The notes under the pieces: model-generated
What the model was told of the DNA's origin: nothing
What the model saw: only the letters and a program-made list of their open reading frames with translations
Databases searched by the model: none
Translations under genes and position numbers: made by a program
Origin: DASSUW01 sp963730535
Lineage (GTDB): Bacteria > Actinomycetota > Thermoleophilia > Solirubrobacterales > Solirubrobacteraceae
Direction of reading: 5' to 3'
Length of the DNA: 64,000 bases
NCBI GenBank assembly: GCA_963730535.1
Contig: CAVSRU010000002.1
Span: forward strand, 124,001 to 188,000
Shown: piece after piece, positions 45,398-53,132 of the stretch
Numbering within the stretch: position 1 is the stretch's first letter
How the letters are laid out: the number at the start of each line of letters is the position of its first letter

Positions 45398-45414
45398 GTC
45401 GCCCTCCTAGTCGT

Positions 45415-46080
45415 TCATGCGGCTCTCGCGGTGTCGGTGGGGCCGCCGGCGAGTCGCCATTCCGGCCAGCCCTCCTGGAGGCGCCGGGCGCGACGGCCGG
45501 CCGCCTGCAGGGTGCGGACGGCGTCGTGCGCGTACGCGCAGATCGGGCCGCGGCAGTAGGCCACGACCTCGCGGTCGGCCGGCACCTCGGCCAGCCGCTG
45601 ATGAAGCTCGTCGAGCGGGATCGAGAGCGCCCCGTCGATGTGACCGGCGGCGAACTCCTCGGTCGGGCGCACGTCGACCAGCACGACGTCGCCGCGGCCG
45701 AGCCGCTCGATCAGCTCGTCGCGGCCGACGGCCTCGACGTCCTCGCCGAGGTAGTCGCGGGCGGCGCGCTCGACCTCGGCGAGTCGCGCCACGGACGCGT
45801 CACGGAGCGCCAGCCATACCGCCAGCGCCTCGGTGCCGGCGAGCGCGTAGCGCACGCTCGTGCCCTCGCGCGTACGCGTGACCATGCCGGCCGCGTGCAG
45901 CGCCTGCAGGTGCTGCGAGGTGTTCGCCATCGACTGCTCGCTCGCGCGGGCGAGCTCGTCGACCGTTCGCGGCGCCTGGGCGAGCAGGTCGAGCAGCTCG
46001 AGCCGGCGCGGGCTGGCGAAGGCCTTTCCCATCAGCGCGATCGCCTCGAACAGCGCGGTCTTCTCAGCGCGTCCACTCAC
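45415..46080 (-). CDS. ArsR-family regulator fused to rhodanese domain
   Basis: A 221-residue fusion. An N-terminal winged helix (1-95: FASPRRLELLDLLAQAPRTV, ELARASEQSMANTSQHLQAL) precedes a rhodanese domain (about 120-215: GDVVLVDVRPTEEFAAGHID, VVAYCRGPICAYAHDAVRTL with the catalytic Cys in CRGPICAY). ArsR-rhodanese fusions sense or handle persulfide sulfur. It starts at GTG 46080, directly after a TTGACA-17-TTGAAT promoter (46117-46089), so the mRNA is probably leaderless. It is divergent from an ETHE1-like dioxygenase, its likely target. Confidence 0.9.
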   Translation of the reverse strand: MSGRAEKTALFEAIALMGKAFASPRRLELLDLLAQAPRTVDELARASEQSMANTSQHLQALHAAGMVTRTREGTSVRYALAGTEALAVWLALRDASVARLAEVERAARDYLGEDVEAVGRDELIERLGRGDVVLVDVRPTEEFAAGHIDGALSIPLDELHQRLAEVPADREVVAYCRGPICAYAHDAVRTLQAAGRRARRLQEGWPEWRLAGGPTDTARAA

Positions 46081-46081
46081 G

Positions 46082-46120
46082 ATTGACTATTCAATAGATC
46101 GCTTGATAGCTTGTCAAGCC
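46082..46120. promoter_or_regulatory. Divergent promoter/operator of the persulfide module
   Basis: On the minus strand, -35 TTGACA (46117-46112) and -10 TTGAAT (46094-46089) are 17 bp apart and lead to GTG 46080. The same 39 bp hold the palindrome CTATTCAATAG (46087-46097) and CTTGA-N7-TCAAG (46102-46118), suited to ArsR binding that would control both directions. Confidence 0.7.
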
Positions 46121-46885
46121 ATGTTCTTCCGCCAGCTGCTCAACGACGACACCGCCTGCGCCTCCTACCTGCTCGGCTGCAAGACGGTCGGCGAATTCGC
46201 TGTCGTCGATCCCCACGTCGACCTGGTCGACGACTACGTCGCGCTGGCCGAGGCGCAGGGCGCTCGGATCGCCGCCGTCTTCGAGACGCACATCCAGGCC
46301 GACCACGTCTCCGGGTTGCCGGAGCTCGTCGCCCGTACCGGTGCGGCCGGCTACCTGCCGGAAGAGGCCGGCGTCGACTTCACTCACCACCCAGTCGCCG
46401 ACGGCGAGATCATCACGCTCGGCAACACGCAGCTGCAGGCGATTGCGACTCCCGGGCACGCGCCGGCTCATCACGCCTATCTGGTGACCGACCACCGTCG
46501 CGCCGACGAACCGTGGTTCGTCCTCACCGGCGACGCGCTGCTCGTCGGGGACGCCGGCCGGCCGGACCTGCACGCGCACAGCGAGCACACGGTCGAGGAC
46601 ATGGCGCGCGCGCTGTACCGGTCGCTGACCGAACGACTGCTCGCGCTGCCCGATCACCTCGTCCTGTACCCCGCGCACTACTCCGGGTCGGTCTGCGGCC
46701 GCGGCCTGTCGGCCAACCCGATCTCGAGCGTCGGCTTCGAGCGCCGCCACAACCCGGCGCTGCGATTCGACTCCGAGGACGCGTTCGTGGAGGCGCTCAC
46801 GAGTGACATCCCGCCCGTCCCTGAGGGCCAGGCCGCGATCGTCGCGGCGAACCGCAGCGGTCGGCCGCGCGCCGAGGTGGCGTGA
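46121..46885 (+). CDS. Metallo-beta-lactamase-fold persulfide dioxygenase-like protein
   Basis: A 254-residue ETHE1-like enzyme, which oxidises glutathione- or low-molecular-weight-thiol persulfides to sulfite. FETHIQADHVSGLPELV is the family form of HxHxDH (His, Asp and His metal ligands), ATPGHAPAHHAYLV gives the next His, and GDALLVGDAGRPDLHA the bridging Asp with the GRPD signature. HYSGSVCGRGLSANPISSVG completes it. ATG 46121 follows the divergent operator directly. The MFS gene overlaps its end (GTGA). With ArsR-rhodanese it forms a sulfide/persulfide detoxification unit. Confidence 0.9.
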   Translation: MFFRQLLNDDTACASYLLGCKTVGEFAVVDPHVDLVDDYVALAEAQGARIAAVFETHIQADHVSGLPELVARTGAAGYLPEEAGVDFTHHPVADGEIITLGNTQLQAIATPGHAPAHHAYLVTDHRRADEPWFVLTGDALLVGDAGRPDLHAHSEHTVEDMARALYRSLTERLLALPDHLVLYPAHYSGSVCGRGLSANPISSVGFERRHNPALRFDSEDAFVEALTSDIPPVPEGQAAIVAANRSGRPRAEVA

Positions 46886-48153
46886 CGCCGCAACCGGTCC
46901 GGCTGGGCCTGCGCGAGAACGCGGGCCAGTTCGCGCTGCTGGTCGCCGTCAACGCCTTCGTTGGCGCGATGGTCGGCCTGGAGCGCACGACACTGCCGCT
47001 CGTCGGCCGCGACGACTTCGGCCTCGGCTCGAGCGCGGCCGTCCTGAGCTTCATCGTCGCCTTCGGGATCGCCAAGGCGCTCACCAACCTCGGCGCCGGC
47101 GCCCTCGCCGAACGCGCCGGGCGCCGGCGTTTGCTGATCGCCGGCTGGGCGGTTGCGCTGCCGGTCCCGCTGCTGATCGCCGTCGCCCCGAGCTGGGGCT
47201 GGATCGTCGCGGCCAACGTCCTGCTCGGCATCAACCAGGGACTCGCCTGGTCCATGACCGTGGTCATGAAGATCGACCTCGTCGGCCCCCGGCGCCGCGG
47301 CCTCGCCCTCGGACTCAACGAGTCCGCCGGCTATGGCGGCGTCGCGCTCGCCGCCGGCATCAGCGGCTGGCTCGCGGCTGACTTCGCGGCGCGCGATGTC
47401 CTTGTCGCTGCCGGAGCGGTGATCGCCAGTATCGCCTTCGTCATGTCGCTGCTGTTTGTCCGCGACACCGCGCCGCACGTCGCGCTCGAGCAGCGCGCGA
47501 GCGCGACTGGTCAGGATGAGGAGGCGCCGAGCTTGCGTATCGCATTCAGAAATGCCAGCTACGCCGAGCCCGCGCTCCGATCCTGCTCGCAGGCTGGCCT
47601 GGTCAACAACCTCAATGATGCGTTGGCATGGGGGCTCGTGCCGCTCTTCCTGGCAGCGAACGGCGCCGGCGTGGCGAGCATCGGACTCGTCGCCGCCCTG
47701 TATCCGGCGGTCTGGAGCCTTGCCCAGATCGCTACCGGCCACTGGAGTGACAGCGTTGGGCGAAAACCGCTCATCGCCGCCGGGATGCTGGTCCAGGCCG
47801 CGGCGCTCACGCTGCTCGCGCTCAGCGACGGCGGACTCCCCGTAGCCGCGACGTCGGCGGTGCTGCTCGGGCTCGGAACGGCGCTCGTCTATCCGACGCT
47901 GATCGCGGCCATGTCGGACTTCGTCAGCCCGATCGCGCGCGCGCCGGTGGTCGGCGTCTACCGCTTCTGGCGCGACACGGGATATGTGGCCGGCGCGCTG
48001 ATCGCCGGCACCGCCGCCGACGCCCTCGGCTACGGCGGCGCGATCGCCATCGTCGCCACGCTGACCGCCCTCTCCGGCGTGTGGGTCCTGTTCGACATGC
48101 CGAGCCAGCCGGCTCCCGCCCCGGTCACCGCGCCCGCAGCACGCGCAGCCTGA
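46882..48153 (+). CDS. Major facilitator superfamily transporter
   Basis: A 423-residue inner-membrane carrier with twelve hydrophobic segments. ALAERAGRRRLLIAGWAVAL holds the loop 2-3 MFS motif, and GHWSDSVGRKPLIAAGMLVQ the equivalent in the second half. RAPVVGVYRFWRDTGYVAGA lies in helix ten. GTG 46882 overlaps the dioxygenase stop, so it belongs to the persulfide operon and may export sulfite/thiosulfate or another sulfur product, an inference from context only. The 3' end overlaps the convergent methyltransferase by 29 bp. Confidence 0.88.
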   Translation: MTPQPVRLGLRENAGQFALLVAVNAFVGAMVGLERTTLPLVGRDDFGLGSSAAVLSFIVAFGIAKALTNLGAGALAERAGRRRLLIAGWAVALPVPLLIAVAPSWGWIVAANVLLGINQGLAWSMTVVMKIDLVGPRRRGLALGLNESAGYGGVALAAGISGWLAADFAARDVLVAAGAVIASIAFVMSLLFVRDTAPHVALEQRASATGQDEEAPSLRIAFRNASYAEPALRSCSQAGLVNNLNDALAWGLVPLFLAANGAGVASIGLVAALYPAVWSLAQIATGHWSDSVGRKPLIAAGMLVQAAALTLLALSDGGLPVAATSAVLLGLGTALVYPTLIAAMSDFVSPIARAPVVGVYRFWRDTGYVAGALIAGTAADALGYGGAIAIVATLTALSGVWVLFDMPSQPAPAPVTAPAARAA

Positions 48154-48826
48154 CGTCCTGGTGGAGCCGGACGCGGCCCCGCTCACGGTCGACCAGCGCA
48201 GCGAATGCGTCGCCCACATGGGTGCCGGCCCAGTCGCGGGTCACTGCGACGAACTCCGCGCCGTCGTCGTACTCGTCCATGACGACGAACCAGCTCTCGT
48301 GCTTCAGATCGAACAGGCCTTGCTCGATCGTCTGCTCCACCAGTCGGTCGATCGTCGCGATCGTCTGCGCCCATTCGGACATGTCGAGCGTGCCGAGCGT
48401 GCCGTTCTCGGACTCGACCGGCGGATGCGCTGATACCGGCTGCGTATCGACGACCAGGCTTCCCGGGACCAGCGCGCGATGGATTCTGCGCAGGGCGTTC
48501 ACGACGCCCTCAGGCTCGATACATCACAGGGACCAGCCGCACAGCGCGAGGTCGAACCGACGCCGCTCCACGTCCAGCGCGTCCGCGTCGTGGACGCCGA
48601 ACGAGACGCGATCCCGCAGCTCGGGCGCAAGCGCCGTCGCTGCCTTGCGCACGCGCTCGCCGTCCGGATCGAACGCGTACACCGCCCGCGCAAGACTCGC
48701 GGCGAAGCGCGTCAACCGGCCTTCGCCGCAGCCGACCTCGACGACGCTACTGCCATCGAGGTCCGCGACTGCGTGGATCGCGGCCGGCTCGACACCCTGG
48801 CTATCCCGCACCTGCACGCCGGTCAC
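48125..48826 (-). CDS. Class I SAM methyltransferase with in-frame UGA before Cys (possible selenoprotein)
   Basis: From GTG 48826 the frame reads VTGVQVRDSQGVEPAAIHAV, SSVVEVGCGEGRLTRFAASL (SAM motif I) and FDLALCGWSL, then TGA 48526-48524, then CIEPEGVVNALRRIHRALVP (post-motif helix) and on to the stop at 48125. Together that is 233 residues, a normal class I size. In related methyltransferases I recall SWSLCC here, so the UGA replaces the first Cys of a CC pair, giving U-C. A perfect 7-bp hairpin with loop CGUGA (48510-48492) follows the UGA at SECIS-like distance. No other damage is seen. It is divergent from 48841 by only 14 bp. Confidence 0.65.
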
Positions 48827-48840
48827 GATACTTCCCGCTC

Positions 48841-49500
48841 GTGGACGAACCACCCGGGTTCCTCGCCGTCGCAGGCTTCGTGCTCGCCGCACTGCCGCCG
48901 GCACCGGCACGGATACTCGAGGTCGGCGCAGGCTCCGGGGAGCTTGCGGCGGCACTGCGGAGTGCCGGGTACGACATCGTGGCGATCGATCCCGCCTCGG
49001 AGTCGCCGGAGGTGCGCCCCGTGTCGCTCCACGAGCTCGAGGAGCCGGCCGCGAGCTTCGACGCCGCGGTGGCTGTCGTCTCGCTGCACCATGTCGATCC
49101 GCTCGAGGAGTCCTGCCGCCACCTTGGTGCGATCGTTCGCCCTGGCGGCTTGCTGATCATCGACGAGTTCGACGTCGACCGCTTCGACGAGCAGGCGGCG
49201 CGGTGGCTGATCGACGCACGCGGGCCCACGCTCGGCGAGGAACACCGCGATCCGGAGGGGCTCGTCGCCGAGCTCAGGCAACACCTCCACGGTTTGGCCC
49301 GCATTCGCGCGACACTCGACGAGTGGTTCGAGGTGGGCGAGCCCGTGCGCGGCCCGTACCTCTACCGCTGGGGTCTACCGCCCGGTCATCGAGAGCCCGA
49401 GGAGAAGCTCATCGCCACCGGGCGGCTACCGGCCACTGGCGCGCGACTCGTTGGAACTCGCCGGTCGTCAATCGGCAGGAACGCTGGGCACGCGATTTGA
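48841..49500 (+). CDS. Class I SAM-dependent methyltransferase
   Basis: A 219-residue protein. ARILEVGAGSGELAAALRSA is motif I, GYDIVAIDPASE motif II, FDAAVAVVSLHHVDPLEESC motif IV and LGAIVRPGGLLIIDEFDVDR motif V/post. The C-terminal region (LYRWGLPPGHREPEEKLIAT) is outside the core. GTG 48841 lies 14 bp from the divergent UGA-containing methyltransferase. The methyl acceptor is unknown; neighbours handle metals and persulfide. Confidence 0.82.
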   Translation: MDEPPGFLAVAGFVLAALPPAPARILEVGAGSGELAAALRSAGYDIVAIDPASESPEVRPVSLHELEEPAASFDAAVAVVSLHHVDPLEESCRHLGAIVRPGGLLIIDEFDVDRFDEQAARWLIDARGPTLGEEHRDPEGLVAELRQHLHGLARIRATLDEWFEVGEPVRGPYLYRWGLPPGHREPEEKLIATGRLPATGARLVGTRRSSIGRNAGHAI

Positions 49501-49561
49501 CGTCGTCGCCCGCCACGTGCTCATCATTCCGCCGCCGGTGTCGAGGTAGGTTCGCCCAGAC

Positions 49562-50023
49562 ATGACCGGACAGCCGCCACGAATGACAATCGACGAGTTG
49601 CTCTTGGCGGCCCGCCGTCGGCTGAAGCGGCTCGATCCCGTCGCCGCACGCGACGCGGTCGCCTCCGGAGCGCTGTTGATCGACATCCGGTCCGAGCGCC
49701 AGCGCGACAGCGATGGCGTCATCCCGGACGCGCATTTCGTCCCGCGCAACGTCCTCGAGTGGCGTCTCGACCCCGCGTCCGGTCACAGTGACCCGACCCT
49801 GGGCGGAGACGTCAGCCGACACGTAATCCTCCTCTGCAACGAGGGCTACCAGTCGAGCCTCGCCGCCGCGACCCTCCAGCAGCTCGGATTTCACCGCGCG
49901 ACCGATGTGGACGGCGGATTCCAGGCCTGGCGCGCAGCTGGACTCCCAGTGATCCCTTCCTCGACGGACACGCCACCGTCACGGACCCCCGCGGCGTCCA
50001 ACGAGCGACGACAGGCGCGTTAG
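49562..50023 (+). CDS. Rhodanese-like sulfurtransferase
   Basis: A 153-residue single rhodanese domain. LDPVAARDAVASGALLIDIR, DSDGVIPDAHFVPRNVLEWR and the active-site loop ILLCNEGYQSSLAAATLQQL (catalytic Cys in CNEGYQSS) are all present; DGGFQAWRAAGLPVIP closes the fold. The start is ATG 49562. It transfers sulfane sulfur to thiols or cyanide and joins the ArsR-rhodanese and persulfide dioxygenase genes to make this section of the island rich in sulfur-handling functions. Confidence 0.9.
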   Translation: MTGQPPRMTIDELLLAARRRLKRLDPVAARDAVASGALLIDIRSERQRDSDGVIPDAHFVPRNVLEWRLDPASGHSDPTLGGDVSRHVILLCNEGYQSSLAAATLQQLGFHRATDVDGGFQAWRAAGLPVIPSSTDTPPSRTPAASNERRQAR

Positions 50024-50039
50024 TGTAGCCTTACCGTCA

Positions 50040-50360
50040 GTGGCGACTTACCAAGTCGACGGCTGGACCGCTCTAGGCGATCCCACGAGACGCGCGATCT
50101 TCGAGCGCCTTGCGGATCGACCGCAGCCCGTCGGCGAGCTCGCGAGCGGGCTGCCGGTCACCAGGCCCGCCGTCTCGCAGCACTTGAAGGTGCTCAAGGA
50201 CGCAGGGCTCGTACTCGACCGGCCAGACGGCAACCGCCGCATCTACCAGGTCGATCCAACCGGAGTGCGGGCCATGCGCGCGCAGCTCGACCGGTTCTGG
50301 AATCAAGCGCTGGCGACCTACAAGGAGGTCGTCGAGCAGGACACGCAGGAGGAGCTATGA
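50040..50360 (+). CDS. ArsR-family transcriptional regulator
   Basis: A 106-residue winged helix without a metal-Cys motif. WTALGDPTRRAIFERLADRP, VGELASGLPVTRPAVSQHLK and LDRPDGNRRIYQVDPTG are the typical blocks of the SRPBCC-associated ArsR branch. GTG 50040 start. The following SRPBCC gene overlaps by ATGA; such pairs are widespread, and the regulator usually controls its partner. Confidence 0.9.
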   Translation: MATYQVDGWTALGDPTRRAIFERLADRPQPVGELASGLPVTRPAVSQHLKVLKDAGLVLDRPDGNRRIYQVDPTGVRAMRAQLDRFWNQALATYKEVVEQDTQEEL

Positions 50361-50836
50361 GTACTCAGGCACAGGCCACATCGGTACGGACGGAGATCGT
50401 CGTCGACGCGCCGATCGAGCGCGCGTTTCGCGTCTTCGTCGAGGACTTCGACCGCATCAAGCCGCGCGAACACAACATGCTCGCCGTCGACATCGCCGAG
50501 ACGGTCTTCGAGCCGCGCGTCGGCGGGCGCATCTACGACCGCGGCGTCGACGGCAGCGAGTGCCGCTGGGCGCGCGTGCTCGCCTACGAGCCGCCGGACC
50601 GTGTCGCCTTCAGCTGGGACATCAGCCCGTACTGGCAGCCCGAGACCGACCTCGAGAAGACCAGCGAGGTCGAGGTGCGCTTCATCGCGGAGACCCCGGA
50701 ACGCACCCGCTTGGAGCTCGAGCACCGGAACATCGATCGCCACGGTGACGGCTGGGAGGGCACGCGCGACGGCGTCGCCGCGCCCGACGGCTGGCCGCTC
50801 TACCTGCAGCGTTACGCCGATCTCATCACGGGCTAA
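50357..50836 (+). CDS. SRPBCC (AHSA1/START-like) protein
   Basis: A 159-residue hydrophobic-ligand-binding helix-grip fold. VRTEIVVDAPIERAFRVFVE, VGGRIYDRGVDGSECRWARV, RVAFSWDISPYWQPETDLEK and RTRLELEHRNIDRHGDGWEG match the AHSA1-like branch. ATG 50357 overlaps the ArsR stop. It is probably a ligand-binding or stress protein under control of that ArsR. A strong hairpin follows. Confidence 0.9.
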   Translation: MSTQAQATSVRTEIVVDAPIERAFRVFVEDFDRIKPREHNMLAVDIAETVFEPRVGGRIYDRGVDGSECRWARVLAYEPPDRVAFSWDISPYWQPETDLEKTSEVEVRFIAETPERTRLELEHRNIDRHGDGWEGTRDGVAAPDGWPLYLQRYADLITG

Positions 50837-50848
50837 GACACGGACAAA

Positions 50849-50877
50849 GAGCGCCCGCGGAACATCCGCGGGCGCTC
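50849..50877 (+). terminator. Strong hairpin after the ArsR-SRPBCC operon
   Basis: A perfect 12-bp stem GAGCGCCCGCGG / CCGCGGGCGCTC with loop AACAT, 12 bp past the SRPBCC stop. No T tract. Confidence 0.7.
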
Positions 50878-51103
50878 AGCGTCTTACGTCGCGATCGGCA
50901 CCGTCGCGGAGCCCAGCAGGAGGGGCCGTACGCCCTAGCCGCGCGCCGGCATCGAACGACCTCGAGCCTCAGCGGCCGGGTACCCAGTGGGTAACGGAGC
51001 CTGCCGATGGCTGCGCTGCGCTGCCGAGGACTGCGGGATCGCCGTTTCGGGCTCTCGCAGGCACTTTGGCGGGAATCGCGACCGCGCGCGGCTAGACCGA
51101 CTG

Positions 51104-51148
51104 CCATGGTAAGGAAGGGGTCGCCGGTTCGAGTCCGGCAGAGGGCTC
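51104..51148 (+). repeat. tRNA-Thr 3' fragment, copy D (att scar)
   Basis: Forty-five bases identical to the tRNA-Thr 3' half, followed by an unrelated but efficient-looking terminator (AACCCGC/GCGGGTT stem, 51155-51176, then TCGT). That differs from the A and C flanks and may be the original chromosomal flank. The 40 bases at 51031-51070 resemble those before copy C. Confidence 0.88.
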
Positions 51149-51337
51149 CTAAGGAACCCGCTGGAAACGGCGGGTTTCGTCGTTCAGGCGCGGCTTCGCC
51201 GGCGGGTCACGCAGGCCCGATGGAAGCGGTTGGGAGCAAATTGGCGGACGCGAAGCTGCTGCCGTTTGCTGCGGAGTGCGGTCCGCAGCGACACGGGATG
51301 AGCACGCCGTCCTATGCGGGCCTGGTTCTCCACCCGA

Positions 51338-51757
51338 CACCGCGCCGGCCACGGTGAAGAACTTCTTGAGCAGGTAGTTCTCCTCGGTGTCGAGGGTCTG
51401 GCCGCCGAGGAAGCCGAGGCCGAGCGTGCGCCGGAGCGGCGAGCCGTCCGGGAGCGCGTCCTCCCACGTCTCCCGGCGGGTGGCGACCATGCGGTCGGCG
51501 ATCATGTCCATCGCCGTGTCGAGATCGAGGGACTCCCACTCGTGCCCGTACGGCCGCCGGTACTTCACGCGGTACTCGCGCTGCGGGCTGTTCACTAGCT
51601 GCTCGGACGCGGAGCCCTTGGGGCACAGCCGGCCGCGCGAGATCGGCGAGTCGGGGTCGCCCTCGATCTGGATGACGCGCTCGTCCTTGACATGGACGTT
51701 GTTCCCACAGCCGACGGCGCAGTACGGGCAGATCGACTTGACGACGCGATCAGCGGT
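51338..51757 (-). pseudogene. Formate dehydrogenase alpha-subunit fragment (N-terminal 4Fe-4S/MGD region)
   Basis: About 140 codons with no start. RVVKSICPYCAVGCGNNVHV and RGRLCPKGSASEQLVNSPQR give the 4Fe-4S motif CxxC-x3-C-x27-C, then REYRVKYRRPYGHEWESLDL and LGGQTLDTEENYLLKKFFTV of FdhA/FdoG-type molybdo- or tungsto-formate dehydrogenases. It ends abruptly after AGAV, before the catalytic Cys/Sec segment. The 5' side is cut near copy E of the tRNA-Thr repeat (51817), the 3' side about 190 bp from copy D. So it is a relic trapped between two att scars. Confidence 0.82.
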
Positions 51758-51816
51758 CGCGGTGCGCGGCCGGAGTGTGTCGTCCGTGCGGAGCGGGCGG
51801 CGTGTCCGGGCGCAAC

Positions 51817-51849
51817 AAGGGGTCGCCGGTTCGAGTCCGGCAGAGGGCT
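51817..51849 (+). repeat. tRNA-Thr 3' fragment, copy E (att scar)
   Basis: Thirty-three bases (AAGGGGTCGCCGGTTCGAGT through AGAGGGCT) exactly matching the T arm and acceptor end of tRNA-Thr. It is the distal-most copy and a candidate island boundary. No terminator follows; 51850-52059 shows no gene. Confidence 0.8.
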
Positions 51850-52059
51850 TGCCGTTTGCAGGGCTCGCTGGACAAATGGTCCATTGCCCGCCCTGCGCAG
51901 CGTGCCGACACCCGAGTAACGAGGGGACAGACTTCGATCGAGGACAACGCGCGTGGACCTGGGACGCACGGATTGCCATGACGTCGCGGCGGACTATCTC
52001 ACGAGATCCGTGGCCTATCAGTCCTTGGCTTATCGAGCGCGCCGCGAGATGCTGCGGCT

Positions 52060-52233
52060 ATGACCAGAGCGGAGCTGATCGCGCTTGCCTCGCCGCCCTG
52101 CCACGACTGTGGTGCTCCCGTGCAGCGGGTCGAGACTCGGTGGCATCTTGACGAGGACTGCAGGTGGCGTCCCGGCCCGGCGTTCATGGTCTGTGGCAAC
52201 GAGCATCGCGTCTTGGTCGTGCCGCTGACGTGA
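52060..52233 (+). CDS. Small Cys-containing hypothetical protein, 57 residues
   Basis: ATG 52060 to TGA 52231 encodes MTRAELIALASPPCHDCGAP and VQRVETRWHLDEDCRWRPGP, ending FMVCGNEHRVLVVPLT. CxxC, a later Cys and another Cys-Gly-Asn suggest a small zinc knuckle. The ribosome site is weak. I do not recognise the family; the cysteine spacing argues for a real gene. Confidence 0.5.
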   Translation: MTRAELIALASPPCHDCGAPVQRVETRWHLDEDCRWRPGPAFMVCGNEHRVLVVPLT

Positions 52234-52312
52234 CGACTCGCGCTGCTCTGAGCACCGCTCCACAGGGCAAGATGTGCTCCATGCGTCGGCTACGCCGCCG
52301 AGGTGCCGGGAC

Positions 52313-52732
52313 GTGAGCTCGCTGCACTGGCTGCTGCTCGTCGCGGCGTGCGTCCTGCTCGTGTACGCCGGGCTTGTCTTGGCGCTGATCGTCGCCGGGC
52401 GCTGGGGAGTCGCGCGCGAGGTTGCCCGCTTCATTCCCGACTGCATCATGCTCGTGAGGGGATTGCTCCGCGACCCACGCGTCCCGCGGCAGCACAAGCG
52501 GCTGCTGGGAGTACTCATCGCATACCTCGCACTCCCGTTCGACCTCGTGCCGGACTTCATTCCGGTCGTCGGGCACGTCGACGATGCGTTGGCCATCGTC
52601 CTCGCGCTGCGCGTCGTGCTGCGGGGCAGCGGGAGCGCGCTGCTGCGTGAGCATTGGCGAGGACCGGAAAGCTCTTTTGCGCTCGTGCTCCGCTTCGCGG
52701 GCGCGCCCCAGCTCGACGGCGGGCGCGGCTGA
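52313..52732 (+). CDS. YkvA/DUF1232-family membrane protein
   Basis: About 139 residues. A first membrane segment (LHWLLLVAACVLLVYAGLVL) and the DUF1232 core (RLLGVLIAYLALPFDLVPDF, IPVVGHVDDALAIVLALRVV) are clear. The start is taken as GTG 52313, just before the first helix; the frame opens at 52274. DUF1232 proteins are small membrane proteins of unknown function. It lies outside the island, near the Calvin-cycle genes, but has no obvious link to them. Confidence 0.75.
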   Translation: MSSLHWLLLVAACVLLVYAGLVLALIVAGRWGVAREVARFIPDCIMLVRGLLRDPRVPRQHKRLLGVLIAYLALPFDLVPDFIPVVGHVDDALAIVLALRVVLRGSGSALLREHWRGPESSFALVLRFAGAPQLDGGRG

Positions 52733-52757
52733 CGCCGGCGCGGAGGGCCTTCGAGCG

Positions 52758-53054
52758 CTATTCGTAGCCCTCGAACGGTTCGGTCAGCAGGCGAGCGTTG
52801 TGAGGTCCGTACTCGAAGACGTGGACGACGCGGATCGCGGAATTCGTGCGCTCGACGCGGGTCTCGACCAGTGAGAGCTCTTCGACGTCGCCGAGCCCGA
52901 GCTGGTTGAGCCGCTCGGCCTCGGCCCGGCAGACATCGCCCGGCGTGGGCCGGCTCGCCGGATAGGCATCCTCGTGATGCCGGATCAGGGCCTGCCAGTG
53001 TTCGTCTCCCGCACGCTCCACGGCGTCACGGATCTGCGACCGGGTGTACGCCAC
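52758..53054 (-). CDS. Hypothetical protein, 98 residues
   Basis: MAYTRSQIRDAVERAGDEHW begins a helical segment; LNQLGLGDVEELSLVETRVE and RVVHVFEYGPHNARLLTEPF follow, the last forming a strand-turn-strand. Soluble, no Cys. I do not recognise the family. The start is ATG 53054, 78 bp from the divergent cbbR gene, so the two may share regulatory DNA. Confidence 0.6.
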   Translation of the reverse strand: MAYTRSQIRDAVERAGDEHWQALIRHHEDAYPASRPTPGDVCRAEAERLNQLGLGDVEELSLVETRVERTNSAIRVVHVFEYGPHNARLLTEPFEGYE

Positions 53055-53132
53055 GTCCCGAGAGTGTCCCAGACCCCTCGCCGCACGTATAGATAGACGA
53101 CAGCGCTAGCATCGTCGAGAACCCTTAGCCAG

